The notes below the pieces were generated by a model that was not told the DNA's origin, did not search any database, and worked only from the letters and a program-made list of their open reading frames with translations. Made by a program: the position numbers and the translations under genes. A DNA stretch of 64,000 nt from Plantago major (lineage: Eukaryota; Streptophyta; Magnoliopsida; Lamiales; Plantaginaceae): contig CM048844.1 of NCBI GenBank assembly GCA_026545765.1, positions 66,091,035 to 66,155,034 on the forward strand, written 5' to 3'. This document shows positions 10,618-22,939 of the stretch, piece after piece; the first letter of the stretch is position 1, and the number at the start of each line of letters is the position of its first letter.

Positions 10618-11757
10618 GCTCATCTAGTGCATATGCTCGAGCTCGAACATTAGTTTTTCCTTGTGGTCTTGTCTGCACTGGGGACTTCCTAGACGTCCCT
10701 TGGGAACTAGGAGCCTTCCTCTCTCTTTGTGGCCAGTCAAGGATGTGATGCTGACTGCTTCCACATGCAATACACTTTCCAGCTTTCCGCGAACAAACTT
10801 CTTCAGTGTGATCAGCGCGTCCGCAAAATTTACATTCACCTCCATTATTGTGACGAGGCTGGGAGTAATTATTTCCATCACGAGGGTGTGTGCTATTCAT
10901 AGTATTAACAGATGGCCTCGCCTGAGTAGGACGCTTGTTACTGAAAGTTTGACTATTTTCGAAACGGCTCCGCTTAGCCTTGTCTCCAATCTTCCTCAAC
11001 TCTTTGATTTCAGCCTCAACTTGCAGTGCCTTTTCCACTGCCATCACATACCTTCCAAGTCTACGGAAACAAGGGCCCAACGGAGTTCAAGTCTTAGACC
11101 TTCATCAAATTTTCTTACCTTCCTCTTCTCGTCATCCAAGTAATGGGGCGCATATTGGATCAGACGAGTAAATTCGGCTTCATAGTCACTCACACATTTG
11201 ATTCCTTGTATCAAATCATTAAACTCCTGTTCAGGTGCATTTCTCACAACCTTTGGAACAAATTTATCATTAAACTCTTTCACAAAGTTTGCCCAAGTGT
11301 ACATGGTACCTTCCTGTCCCCACCTTCTACTCACCAGCATCCACCAGTTACGTGCAGCTTCTTCTAGATGATAAGAAGCATACTTAACCTTCTGAGCATC
11401 AATATAGTTCAACACCTCGAATATTTTCTCCATACGTGCTAAAAACTCTTCAACCTTCTTATCATTAGTTTCTCCAATGAATATTGGAGGGTTGAACCTT
11501 AGAAACTTCTCGAGGATTTGATCATCTCCTTGGGGAACAGCTAGAGGGGCCACACTACTAGATGGTTGCTGACTTTTCCATTGTTGGGCGAGGTAAGTCC
11601 AAAAAGGCCAACATATCTTGCACATTTTCCCCAGGTTCAGACATCTGAGGAATCTTTTCCCCAGATTCGTCTATTGGTGGTGGTTGCTGTGTTTCAGGTT
11701 CTCCGCTTTGTTCACCACCCGTTGGATCGATATTTCCGCCATATCGATTCACTATAA
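10618..11757 (-). pseudogene. Tekay-like gag with zinc knuckle
   Basis: The N-terminal Pro/Glu/Gln-rich start (NIDPTGGEQSGEPETQQPPP) lies at about 11750. The capsid-like block at 11500-11080 reads FLRFNPPIFIGETND, EFLARMEKIFEVLN, YHLEEAARNWW, FVKEFNDKFVPKVVRN and EAEFTRLIQYAP, the usual chromovirus gag order. A CCHC-type knuckle CKFCGRADHTEEVC and the following CIACGSSQHHILDW are near 10830-10740. The same protein is encoded on the opposite strand at 23434-24550. Fossil, in pieces. Confidence 0.75.
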
Positions 11758-11949
11758 CCTTACTAACAACTTATTTGAAATAAAGACAAGTAGAATACTT
11801 AATAATCAAAATTAGTACTATTAAACGAAGAAACATCAAATGAATTAAACACACGTAACCACACTAACAGATGTCTTGAAAAAATGAATATTTATAGATA
11901 ACACTACAAACCTTTCAAAGTTACAAAATACATACAGACTTACCACCGA

Positions 11950-12141
11950 GGACAACTTACATATCTGGTCCTGATGACTTTGCATCTGGTCTTCTATGTG
12001 ACGCACCATCATCTTGATCTGGTCTTCCAATTCTTTTACTCTAGATTGGTACTGATCTCTCTCGGTGCAAACAACTCTGCACCACTCGATCACACGTTCT
12101 AACTCAACCCCAGGGACATCTCTATTAATTGAAGAACTCAT
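11950..12141 (-). other. Leader reading frame between primer site and gag (minus copy)
   Basis: A short frame starting MSSSINRDVPGVELERVIEW and continuing with a charged helical stretch (RDQYQSRVKELEDQIKMM) lies between the primer-binding site and gag. The plus-strand copy has the same frame at 22791-22939 with almost the same residues, so it is a conserved part of this family and not chance. Function unknown; the helical pattern suggests a coiled coil. I know no established name for it. Confidence 0.5.
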
Positions 12142-12355
12142 CCTGGAACCAGACAAAGTAAAATAATAGATTAGTACATCATTAATTATAATGAATATAA
12201 AATAACCAATGTTTCACGCTCTTAGCTAGTACTAGATATCTAAAAAGGAATCTGGTGAAAGATACAAGTACATCACTCTAAATACACCTAGACCTCAACA
12301 AGAGACTCAAACTAGGGTTTGTGTTCTATTCCTTTCAATCCCATTTCCAAGCCGG

Positions 12356-12367
12356 GCTCTAATACCA
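12356..12367 (-). promoter_or_regulatory. Primer-binding site, initiator-Met tRNA type
   Basis: Minus strand reads TGGTATTAGAGC, one base from the standard TGGTATCAGAGC site used by chromoviruses and many copia elements. It follows the LTR end (CGTTACA at 12371) after three bases. Confidence 0.75.
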
Positions 12368-12370
12368 CCT

Positions 12371-15300
12371 TGTAACGCCCGGACTAGGAAGCACTCGGCT
12401 CTATTAAGTCGACGCTACATTAAAAGTAAACTTGAATAGAATATAGCCCGAAATGGATAGAAAGGCAAATCACACTCTAATTTAGAATCAAGCTTATGTT
12501 TAGGTTACAGGACCAAAGTTCTGGAAACTAGAAACACACAGGCAAGACTTAAACTCCTTAAAGGCTGCTTTCGTCAAAACAACATCCGAACCTTGGTCGA
12601 CCACTGCCAGTGATTCACAGACTCACTGAGCTTATTTATGTACAGGTCCAAAGGTTCACAGTACGGTAACGATTACTAGTAACCCCCGACTTCCTACGTA
12701 CCCGGCTCACTCAACCTGGGGAACAAAGAGAGAACAGGAAAGAGGTTAAGTCCAAAGACTTAGTAAGTATAAACAAATGACAAAGAAGTGAGAGAATGGA
12801 ACAATTGTGGAGTAATAAAGCAATAATGACACGAGTGATACAAGGAAAGGAACAATAGCTTTGAAATGAAACGATTTCTAGTATCACTGTTAAAACCTGC
12901 CATATGACTCCGTGAACCTAACTACAACCTTATGACTTACCTCGAGGAGTGACCCCAAAAATAGAGAAAACAAGCATGCCGGGGTTCATGCTAGACCAAA
13001 TCACGGAACACATGATGAGACAATATTCTAACGTCTCATTTGGTCCTTTTTAGTGGTCTTTTGTTAGTCTTTGACCTTAGTTTTATAGTGTTTTTGTACG
13101 TTTTTATGCTTTGGTACTTTGTGCTTTGTAGGATTTTTTGTGTTATTTGGTCCCGAAGGTGAAAATCGGAGTGAAAACGTTGGTTCTAGATCTTTGAATG
13201 TAGAGTAACTGGGCGAAAACGGAAGTGGATTCGGAGTTCCGACGAATATTTGAGAGCCGTTTTAGCGAAGCTTGCAAAAGTGAAGTTTTACGGAGCGGTC
13301 TAACCATTTTGGCCATAACTCTCTTATCATGTTCGATTGACCTGAGGTCGGTGGCCACGGAAAGATAATTTAAAGAGCTACAATTTTCGTTTTGGAAGCA
13401 TTGGAAAATTCTGTATGTGGAAAAAGTTACAGAAGTTTTAAGCTCGCCGCGGCGAATGACATTCTCGCCACGGCGAGATTTTGCGAGAGCAATTTGGGAG
13501 TTTAATGTGTCTCACGGGCGAAAGCTATTTTGCTCTTGGCGAGATTTGCGATTAAACTTCACAGATTCAGCGAAAAAACTCCTTTTTAGGTTAGAATTAG
13601 GTCTTCCTTTTGCCATAACTTCATATACTTGATTTTTTTCATAGAAAAAGAGGCTCCTAGACATTATTCTTGACGTTGAAACACATTTGAGCTTGGTTTT
13701 ATCTTTGATTGAAGGATTGATATCAAATTCCTGATTATTGTGGTAATTCTATATTGTTTATCTCTTTACAATTCAGTCTTGTTCTTGTTGTCGAATTGTA
13801 TGAGATTGCATGCGATTATCATTCTGTTTATGTTTAACATGAGCAATATCTTGAATTCTTTGATCCTTGCTTCTATCATGAGTAGCTAAACCACTCCGAA
13901 CACGGTAGTTATGTGATAGTATTGTATATTCGTTTCTAGGGTTTTGGATTCATTCATATAGGTTCGTCTAGTTCAAAATCTTCGTAAAACCTTCAATCTA
14001 ATAAGCTAGTTCAAGACTTTCAAAATCGTTTTCGGTTAAGGATCGTGGATTGATAACCCACGATTACTCTAGTTTGAAATATTCAAACAACGATTGGTTG
14101 AATTGGATTGATTGATTTATGTACGCCGACCGTGTGACAAATATGAATGATTGCCCTAGAACGAATTAGCATTACATGATCATTACTACTGTGTTCATCT
14201 TCTCTCATTGTTAAAAACCTTTATTTGCTTTATCTTATTCTAGTTTTTAGAAACAACCATCTTACAAATCAATCTATTTTCACAAGTAACTATTTTCTTT
14301 CAAACCGTTGTGGTAGCTTAATTGGTTCCTTAGCGAACGATCCTGTGGTTAGCATTGTCTGTCTACAACAACTGCTTACTACTTGTTTTCTAAGTATTAA
14401 TTTGACCACATCAACACACCAGCCACCGGTTGCAGTCATCGCCAGGGAAAAGGATCTGCAGAAGATGACCTTAACCGGCGATCCATTCCACCCGGTAGCC
14501 ATTCGCCACAGTCCAGGTCCAATCCGTTGTAACTTTAATCATATATTTCATTTCCATTGGAAGGTCACAAGTACTAGAGGCAATTCAATAGGATCAATCG
14601 AACGGTTAATAGATTTCATGTCAAATGACAAAATGAAGAGGATTCAAGGGTGTAACGAAGCAAAGTAGAAAAGGCTCAAGGGACATCAAAGTTGATACAA
14701 ATTGGCTCAAGTCCAAAGTCAGAAGCGAATAATAGGTAAGGACTTTACTCATGTTGCACAAACATTAAGGACAAGTGAAAGTAATCAAATTCCCCAGGGC
14801 CAGATGCCGAACTCATACAAAGAAAGAATGAAAGAAACCTCACCTTGTGCGTAGGTATTTGTGCATAGACTACTAAGTCAACTCGATCGTGTCAAGCTCG
14901 GTACCTATAAGTATCAATAAAAATCGTAAATGTCACGATACCTCTTACAATGCACTAAGTATTAGGCTCAGACAATATGGACCAAGTAGGAGCATAATTA
15001 GTAACATGCAAGTGGTTGTGAACACAAGTTAGACAAGTCTAGTACCTGGTTGTAAATATACGTGATCACAACATAAAAGACATACATGGTCAGGTCACTA
15101 GATATATACATATAAGCAATTTTATTAGTTTTAACTAAAACATGTATACGAAAAACATGTAACTCACTTTCTAATACCATCTACTAGTCTAATATCACCT
15201 ATACTACCAAGTCTTTGACTTGTTCATGACTATCTCTTAACTTAACCATATCCTCGAGAGTAGTAATGATATTGATGATTAACACTAATACGATTTTAAT

Positions 15301-16158
15301 TAATATTAGCAACTATAATTTACAGTCTAATTTCCTATTAACAGAGGTATAAAATACTTTTCAGTATAAGTTCTCCTTATTCTACAATTCACCAACCATG
15401 GTCCAAGGCTCCAAACAACACTTTATTTGAATTGTAGAGATGCATGAACCTTTATTTTAAGGATGATACTACTTATTAATGAGCGACAACATTTACACAG
15501 TTTAAGATATGAACTTCTATCTTAGTTATCAATAATTTCCCAAATCTTATGCTCTAATTATTAGAAATTGGTCACCACTTAGATAAGTTATGGTACATAG
15601 ATGATAATTATTAGTGTATATAAAAGTGGACAATTAAGATAATGATTAGTAACTATACATGGGCGCCAAGTATACATTTACTAACACTTCAAAGACAAAG
15701 TTTAATTAGAAGAGATCCAATTTTGTTAAGAAATCTAATCTTACCATTTCATTTGCTTTTATTTTATCAATAGTATCCTTAGTAGAATTCATAGAAACCA
15801 ATTCAAAACCAAGCTTGATTAAGGCTTGCTAGTTAACCCAGTTACACACGTACAACAATCAACTTAAAACATAAGCATAGAAAGTGAATCAAAGTAGAGA
15901 AATAATATACCTTTCTTGTTAATTTTCTACCCAACTTTATGTTTTTGCAAGTACGATAGTGCCTACTAAAAATCTTTGATATCTCTCAAATGGTTATAGA
16001 TGATATACAAGAAAGTAACTAGAAAGGTGGAAAGATACGTGGAGGTTAAAGGAATATGTAATGTAGAAGAGAAAATTTTAGTAGTAACACATGTAATAGC
16101 TAGATATAGTAGATGTAATCATATGGTCTCAATATCAAGGACGGCTCAGGGACAAGTA
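12371..16158 (-). repeat. LTR of the minus Tekay-like copy, with a solo LTR inside
   Basis: Matches the plus-strand LTR 20030-22560 along its length apart from the inserted 1.4-kb solo LTR (13013-14413) and the missing outer 150 or so bases. It ends GCGTTACA next to the primer site. About 2.4 kb without the insertion. No gene lies in this stretch; small open frames here are mirrored by non-coding LTR sequence in the other copy. Confidence 0.75.
13013..14413. repeat. Solo LTR of an Athila/Tat-type element, TSD ACACA
   Basis: A 1,401-bp insertion absent from the paired LTR at 21.9 kb. It begins TGATGAGACAATATTC and ends GACCACATCA, and is flanked by the perfect 5-bp target-site duplication ACACA (13008-13012 and 14414-14418). 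TG...CA ends, 5-bp TSD and no internal region define a solo LTR left by recombination. The TGATGAGACA start is the same type as the Athila-like LTR at 57584, but the body differs, so it is another family. Confidence 0.9.
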
Positions 16159-16462
16159 CATAATATAAATTAAATATCCGTAATCCAATTAGATATTTAA
16201 TTAAATTAAATGTTCAATCCAATTAACATTTAATTAATTCCAACATACGATTGATGCAACAATTAGTATATTATGTGACCCTTAGGGCCTTATGTATAGC
16301 AAGCACTAATCAAATTAAGGTCCGGACGATCTCCTAGACGACTCACTGGACAATTTTGATACATAAGGACGTTTGTGAGGACTTATACAAACTCCCTGAA
16401 AAGTAGAGCTAATGATGATACGGTCCCTTCATTCACGAATACTCGATTAAGTCTAGAACTTA

Positions 16463-17481
16463 GGGAAAATTACATATACTACCCCTTAAATACACCCCCA
16501 TTTCAGATTCCCCTCGGATTGGCTTAAATTACAGATTAACCAAATTTTTACAAAGGTGAAATTTGAGAATTACATCCAGCCTCAAAAGTCAATGGAAGTG
16601 CTGATGTGTACTGTCACTTTACTGAGGTGGACGGAAAAGTTTCAATCAATAACGAAAATACCATCCCCATTTTTTATTTTTGATGTTCTTTAATTTCTTC
16701 TTCTTTTAATTTTCCTTTTCTTCATTTCTCCTTTATTCATTTTATTGCAAACCAAGTCCCTTACCTTAATCTAATTCTCCAAAGCTCACCCGCAACTTTT
16801 CTGAAAAACCTCAAACAAGTCCTTAAACTTTTATTTTCATAACGAACATCGACCAAACTCCGTCATCGTCAACATAAACAATGTTCTTGAATCGCCATCT
16901 TCCACCACCCCAAATCGAGCTCCAAATCGGAGCCGTTAAGCTCCAATTTGGAGCTTTTCAAAGCTCCAAATTGGAGCTCCGGTTATGGAGCTGTATAGAA
17001 GCTTCGATGGAGCTGCAAACCGGAGCTTTTATTGCTTCGGTTAACAGCTCCACTTGGAGCTGTATTGCAGCTCCACAGGAGCTGTTCTGCAGCTCCGGTG
17101 GAGCTGCAATTACAGCTCCACCAGAGCTGTTTTGCAACTCGCCCACCGGAGCTCCATTGGAGTTGTATAGAAGCTCAACCAGAGCTGCAATTAGTGAAAG
17201 AAGAAGGTGGGAGGAGAGGGGGGAAAAGGAAAAAGAAGAAGGAAAGGGGTTTGTGTTATTTTTACTTAATTTCCCTTTTCTTTAATTCGAAATTTAAATT
17301 TAATTTCTTTTTGATTTTCATTTATTATGGCAAGTATTAATTTCCACCTGGAGAAAGAGAAAGCTGATGTTGGCATCTTTGTCAACGAAAATGGGGTTCA
17401 GGGGGGAATTTGTAATTCTCGTCAATCGGGGGATGATTCTGTAATTAGGCCAAATTTAAGGGGAACTGTAAGTAATTCGCC
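16463..17481. mobile_element. Non-autonomous Mutator-like element, 9-bp TSD
   Basis: Left end GGGAAAATTACATATACTAC and right end (reverse complement) GGCGAATTACTTACAGTTCC share a long imperfect terminal inverted repeat: both then run CCCCTTAAAT and later an ATTACAGATT/ATTACAGAAT block. The flanks TAGAACTTA (16454-16462) and TATAACTTA (17482-17490) match at 8 of 9 bases, the 9-bp duplication typical of Mutator-like elements. No transposase; the interior holds a GGAGCT-rich array and T-rich flanks. Removing it restores continuous LTR-like sequence. Confidence 0.75.
16908..17200. repeat. GGAGCT/AGCTCC-rich degenerate repeat
   Basis: About 290 bp in which GGAGCT or AGCTCC recurs every 10-20 bases, often as facing pairs (AGCTCCAAATTGGAGCT). 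An open frame (16881-17285, +) runs through it but its product is just a low-complexity Leu/Glu/Ala/Ser translation of the repeat, and the antisense strand is open too, so I do not call it a gene. Confidence 0.7.
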
Positions 17482-18244
17482 TATAACTTAATAACTATCT
17501 CTCAATCGTATTAGTTGATCCTTGACATATTCGAACACTATTTTGAATACATGTCCAATGCACTGGTCAGTGACTAATCAACTAAATATGAGAAGTAGAG
17601 TATTCTCTCAAATTCTATTACGAGGAATGAATTCTATCTGGGCTCAACTACGACTTCCATATGCTCCATGATGTACCCAGCGCATGCCATACCTACCCCC
17701 TCAGGAGTGCAAGCATTGGTCGTGACCAAAGTACATCACTTCACACATGAAGTCGTATTGAACTCAAGTCAAAGGACTATTACATTACCCTACATGATGA
17801 TACTTCCATAGACGCATAAATAGAATACACCAACACTCTCTAAACTGCCCATGTGCCCATCATGAATAACCGAGTTATTCGTAGTTGTGAGAACCACTAC
17901 ATCCATCTAAGGATATGATGCAGACCACATGTCAATCTTCAATCTCCCAAGGATATTATGCATCATCGATATCCCATTCTCGATGATCATTGATTGGGGC
18001 GATTTAAGAGCTTATGCTATATCACTCAAGATCTCACATTCTTAGTGACAACATTAACCTCATGGGAACACGTGTATAAAGGAATGCAAACAAACAGACA
18101 ATAAACATTTAAACACTGTAATGCCAATATATGTATATGTCCATATATACATTATAATTATATATAACAATTATATGCAAATACTAAATGTGAATAATTA
18201 TATTTGTCCCCAATATGATTGTCTCTAGGATATATGTACCTTCA

Positions 18245-19363
18245 ACGACCTCTATAAGTGATCCTTCGATGGCACCCACTTGAGATGCCTAAGTCCACAA
18301 GAAGCTAGGACAGCATTAGAGCAAATTCATTCGCGCAATTGTGGGAATCATTCTGGAGGAAGGACAATGGCACAAAAGATTATCCGACAAGGATATCACT
18401 GGCCAACATAGGATAAAGATGCGGCGGATTTCTCCAGGGCTTGCAGTTATTGCTAGTATTACGCCAACATCCCGCACCGTCCGACCAATCCGATGATCCC
18501 TGCAGTTATAGCTTGCCCATTTGATCAGTGGGGAATCAACATTGTTGGTCCTTTCCGTAGAGGAACGCACCAAAAGAAGTTCCTCATAGTTGCGGTGGTG
18601 TATTTTACCAAGTGGGTGGAAGGTGAAGCTGTGGCCACAATAACTGAAAGTAGGGTCTGAATTTTCATCTGGAGAAATATCATTTGCAGATTCAGATTAC
18701 CCAAAATCTTGGTATCCAATAATGGGGCTCAGTTCTGTGGACACAAGTTGAAAGAATGGTACAACTCCATGTAATTTGAGTCGCGATTTACTTCTGTCGG
18801 ATATCCACAAGCCAATGGCCAGGTAGAATCCACCAACAAAACCATTGTTCAGATCTTGGAAAAGATGCTTCGAACTTCTCAAGGAAGCTGGGCGGACGAT
18901 CTCGATGGAGTTCTACGGGCACATCGCACAACTGCTCGAGCTGCCACTGAGAAACTCCGTTCGCACTACTCTACGGAACATAAGCAGTCATTCCGACAGA
19001 AGTAGAGGTTGAAACCCTTCGGATCCAAGGTTACCAGCATGCTGGCAATTACGTGGCCCGGATCTATGATTTGGACATGCTAGAGGACAAGCAAAGTGCG
19101 GCCCTTGCTAGTATCCATCGATACCAAGCAACAATGGCACGAGCTTACAACAAGAACATCAGAGACAAAGATCTTCAAGTTGGAGACCTCTTCCTTAGGT
19201 AAGCTGATATCCTAGGGCATGTGGGAAAACTAAAACTGAACTGGGAAGGCCCGTACAAGATTGTTAGTGCAAGAGTTAATGGAAGTTATGAGCTTGAAGA
19301 TGATCAAGGCAGGGCATTGAAGAGGACTTGGAATGCCAAGAACCTCCAAAAGTTTTACGTTTA
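18245..19363 (+). pseudogene. Tat-like Ty3/gypsy integrase region
   Basis: Plus-strand coding similarity in order: an HHCC-type region (NCGNHSGGRTMAQKIIRQGYHWP, then CSYC), HRPTNPMIPAVIACPFDQWGINIVGPF, GTHQKKFLIVAVVYFTKWVEGEAVATI (first catalytic Asp region), LPKILVSNNGAQF, GYPQANGQVESTNK (catalytic Glu), then a C-terminal VGDL-type beta-barrel region with GKLKLNWEGPYKI near 19240. This is the signature of Tat/Retand-type integrase. Fossil with several breaks; its 5' side is lost at the LTR-like remnant. Confidence 0.75.
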
Positions 19364-20029
19364 GGATTTAAGATATAAGTAACTTCGACAGTTGTCTTTT
19401 TCTCAATCCGGCCTTTGAAGCCCACATTTGTAATTGAATTTACAGCAAATCAATGCAACTTCTAACTTTTTATTAAAACAGTTGTTCCGATTACAATACA
19501 AGTACAGCTTACATCCGAAGTACTTTTTTCCTAAAAAATATGTATTCTAGCTATGATACAGTGCTACAACTACATACAGCAAACACTTCAATCCGTTGCT
19601 ATTCCAGCTAGGCTCTCGGATTCAAAATTATGCCCAGGACCGGAGAAGAAATGTTGCTCCAACCTGCAACAAAAGAAATCATCAAGGATTAGGCATCGAT
19701 CACGAGAATGGCGGTTCATCCGATCATTTAACATAATCCCCATCACCTGTCACCATTCACAATTCTTTACATGACTCAAGTCAATGGCAACACGTGATAG
19801 GAACGGAAGAGCCAAGAACAGAGCAAGTTATCCGAAGCATCGCTAGCAGCTAACCAAGGAAAGAAGAAAGCCTCGGAACCACGATCCCAGCCACCTATGC
19901 CCATTTAAGCAAGAAACAGTCTCATAAATGGGCACACGTGGCCTGGACAAAGGCACCAGAAGACGATTAATTTCCGTCCGCATGAGTACCAATCATGCAA
20001 GGAAACACCAGTGGAAAGCGAATCGGATA
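19364..20029 (+). other. Non-coding tail of the Tat-like element
   Basis: No gene. Downstream of the integrase end (FYV stop near 19363) the sequence is non-coding, with scattered TCCGA/TCGGA words as in 1-2651, and is cut at 20030 by the Tekay-like LTR. Probably the 3' internal part or LTR of the Tat-like element. Confidence 0.4.
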
Positions 20030-22560
20030 TGTGACACCCGCATTTCGATATGTACTTGACTCTAACTTTACGGAAATAAATAAAATAACATTATATCGAT
20101 TATAATTGTTTAAACTAAAAATGATACTTTTATAAATTTTAGGGACTCTTGAGAAAAATTAGACAAAAATTGAGGTAAAACAATATTTACTTGTCCTTGA
20201 GCCGTCCTTGATATTGAAACCATATGATTACATCTACTATGTCTAGCTATTACATGTGTTACTACTAAAATTTTCTCTCTACATTACATATTCCTTTAAC
20301 CTCCACGTATCTTGCCACCTTTCTAGTTACTTTCTTGTATATCATCTATACCATTTGAGAGATATCAAAGATTTTTAGTAGGTACTATCGCACATGCAGA
20401 AACATAAAGTTGGGTAGAAAATTAACAAGAAAGGTATATTATTTCTCTACTTCGATTGACTTTCTATGCTTATGTTTTAAGTTGATTGTTGTACATGTGT
20501 AACTGGGTAAATTAGCAAGCCTTAATCAAGCTTGGTTTTGAATTAGTCTCTATGAATTCATCTAAGGATACTATTGATAAAATAAAATCAAAAGAAATGG
20601 TAAGATTAGATATCTTAACAAAATTGGAACTCTTCTAATTAAAGTTTGTCTTTGAAGTGTTAGTAAATGTATACTTGGCATGTTTAGTTACTAATTATTA
20701 TCTTAATTGTCCACTTTTATATACACTAATAATTATCGTCTATGTACCATAACTTATCTAAGTGGTGACCAATTTCTAATAATGGAGCATACGATTTGGG
20801 AAATTATTGATAACTAAGATAGAAGTTCTTATCTCAAACCATGTAAATATTGTCACTAGTTAATAAGTAGTATCATCCTTAAAATAAAGGTTCATGCATC
20901 TCTACAATTCAAATAAAGTATTGTTTGGAGCCTTGGACCATGGTTGGTGAATTGTAGAATAAGGAGAACTTATACTGAAAAGTATTTTATACCTCTGTTA
21001 ATAGGAAATTAGACTGTAAATTATAGTTGCTAATATTAATTACAATCGTATTAGTGTTAATCATCAATATCATTACTACTCTCGAGGATATGGTTAAGTT
21101 AAGAGATAGTCATGAACAAGTCAAAGCCTTGGTAGTATAGGTGATATTAGACTAGTAGATGGTATTAGAAATTGAGTTACATGTTTTCCGTATACATCTT
21201 TTAGGTAAAACTAATAAAATTTCTTATATGTATATATATAGTGACCTGACCATGTATGTTTTTATGTTGTGATCACGTATATTTACAACCAGGTCCTAGA
21301 CTTGTCTAACTTGTATTCACAACCACTTGCATGTTACTAATTATGCTCCTACTTGGTCCATATTGACTGAGCCTAATACTTAGTGCATTGTAAGAGGTAC
21401 CGTGACATTTACGATTTTTATTAATACTTATAGGTACCGAGCATGACACGATCGAGTCGACTTGGTAGTCTATGCACAAATACCAACGCACAAGGTGAGG
21501 TTTCTTTCATTCTTTCTATGTATCAGTTTGGCATCCGGCCCTGGGGAATTTGATTACTTTCACTTGTCCTTAATGTTTGTGCGACACAAGTGAAGTCCTT
21601 ACCTATTATTCGCTTCTGACTTTGGATCTGAGCCAATTTGTATCAACTTTGTTGTCCCTTGTGCCTTTGCTACTTTGCTTCGTTACACCCTTGAATCCTC
21701 TTCATGTTGTCATTTGACATGAAACCTATTAACCGTTTGATTGATCCTATTGAATTGCCTCTAGTACTTGTGACCTTCCACTGGAAATGAAATATATGAT
21801 TAAAGTTACAACGGATTGGGCCCGGACTGTAGCGAATGGCTACCGGGTGGAATGGACCGCCGATTAAGGTCATCTTCTGCAGATCCTTTTCCCAGACACT
21901 GAATGCAACCGGTGGTTGGTGTGTTCCGTGATCTGGTCTAGCATGAACCTCGGCATGCTTGCTTTCTCTATTTTCGGGGTCGCTCCTCGAGGGAAGTCAT
22001 AAGGTTGTAGTTAGGTTCAGGGAGTCATATAGCAGGTTTTAACAGTGATACTCGAAATCGTTTCATTTCAAAGCTGTTGTTCCTTTCCTTATATAACTCG
22101 TGTCATTGTTGCTTTATTACTCCACAATTGTTCCATTCTCTCACTTCTTTGTCATTTGTTTATACTCACTAAGTCTTTGGTGCTTAACCTCATTCTTGTT
22201 CTCTCTTTGATCCCAGGTTGAGTGAGCCGGGTACGTAGGAAGTCGGGGGTTACTAGTAATCGTTATCGTACTGTGAACCTTTGGACATGTACATAAATAA
22301 GCTATGTGAGTCTTTGAATCACTGGCATTGGTCAACCTAGGTTCGGATGTTGTTTTGACAAAGCAGCCTTTAAGGAGTTTAAGTCTTGCCTGTGTGTTTC
22401 TAGTTTCCAGAACTTTGGGCCTGTAACCTAAACATAAGTTTGATTGTAAATTAGAGGGTGATTTGCCTTTCTATCCATTCCGGGCTATATTCTATTCAAG
22501 TTTACTTTTAATGTAGCGTCGACTTAATAGAGCCAAGTACTTCCATGTCCGGGCATTACA
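20030..22560 (+). repeat. 5' LTR of the plus Tekay-like element
   Basis: 2,531 bp, starts TGTGACACCCGCATTTCG and ends GGGCATTACA next to the primer site. The same start recurs at 28011 (3' LTR). It holds no gene; AT-rich with long stretches shared in reverse with 12371-16158. Confidence 0.88.
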
Positions 22561-22563
22561 AGG

Positions 22564-22575
22564 TGGTATCAGAGC
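22564..22575 (+). promoter_or_regulatory. Primer-binding site TGGTATCAGAGC
   Basis: Exact match to the initiator-Met tRNA primer site, three bases after the 5' LTR end. Confidence 0.9.
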
Positions 22576-22790
22576 CCGGCTTGGAAATGGGATTGAAAGG
22601 AATAGAACCCAAACCCTAGTTTGAGTCTCTTGTTGAGGTCTCGGTGTATTTAGAGTGATGTACTTGTATCTTTCACCAGATTCCTTTTTAGATATCTAGT
22701 ACTAGCTTAGAGAGTGAAACGTTGGCTATTTTATATTGATTATAATTAATGATGTTCTAATCTATTATTTTACTTTGTCTAGTTCTAGGA

Positions 22791-22939
22791 TGAGTTCTTC
22801 AATTAATAGAGATGTCCCTGGGGTTGAGTTAGAACGTGTGATCGAGTGGTGCAGAGCTGTTTGCTCCAAGAGAGATCAGTACCAATCTAGAGTAAAAGAA
22901 TTGGAAGACCAGATCAAGATGATGGAGCGTCACATATAA
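22791..22939 (+). other. Leader reading frame between primer site and gag (plus copy)
   Basis: MSSSINRDVPGVELERVIEW followed by RDQYQSRVKELEDQIKMMER, nearly the same as the minus copy at 11950-12141. A GGTGGTAAGTCTA donor-like site at about 23228 and a TTTATTTCAG acceptor-like site at 23393-23402 lie between it and the gag start, so the leader could be spliced toward gag; this is inference only. Confidence 0.5.

Larger units (their letters stand above)
10618..16158 (-). mobile_element. Tekay/Del-like Ty3/gypsy chromovirus, broken copy (minus strand)
   Basis: Read on the minus strand: LTR (16158-12371, itself interrupted by a solo LTR), initiator-Met primer site (12367-12356), a small leader reading frame (12141 to about 11950), and gag with zinc knuckle (11757-10618). 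The remainder of the element is not present on this side. It is highly similar to the plus-strand copy at 20030-24550, and the two form a large inverted repeat. Fossil with several breaks; the first 150 or so bases of the LTR are missing against the LTR-like remnant at 16159. Confidence 0.8.
16159..18244 (-). repeat. LTR-like remnant (family unclear), host of a Mutator-like insertion
   Basis: Similarity to the Tekay-like LTR stops at 16158 and Tat-like integrase starts at about 18245. Between them, read on the minus strand, the sequence starts GTTGAAGGTACATATATCC and ends in AT-rich TTTAATTAAAT repeats. It resembles a copia-type LTR by composition and start, but I cannot find a target-site duplication or a partner LTR. 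1,019 bp of it is a later Mutator-like insertion. No gene. Confidence 0.45.

Noticed and set aside
16881-17285. 134-codon plus-strand frame with Glu/Leu/Ala repeats
   Set aside because: Arises from the GGAGCT repeat of the Mutator-like element; the antisense frame is open as well, and the composition is low-complexity.
22564-22575. TGGTATCAGAGC as a possible tRNA gene
   Set aside because: Only the primer-binding 12 bases are present, directly after an LTR; no cloverleaf can be drawn around it. The same holds for 12356 and 59784.
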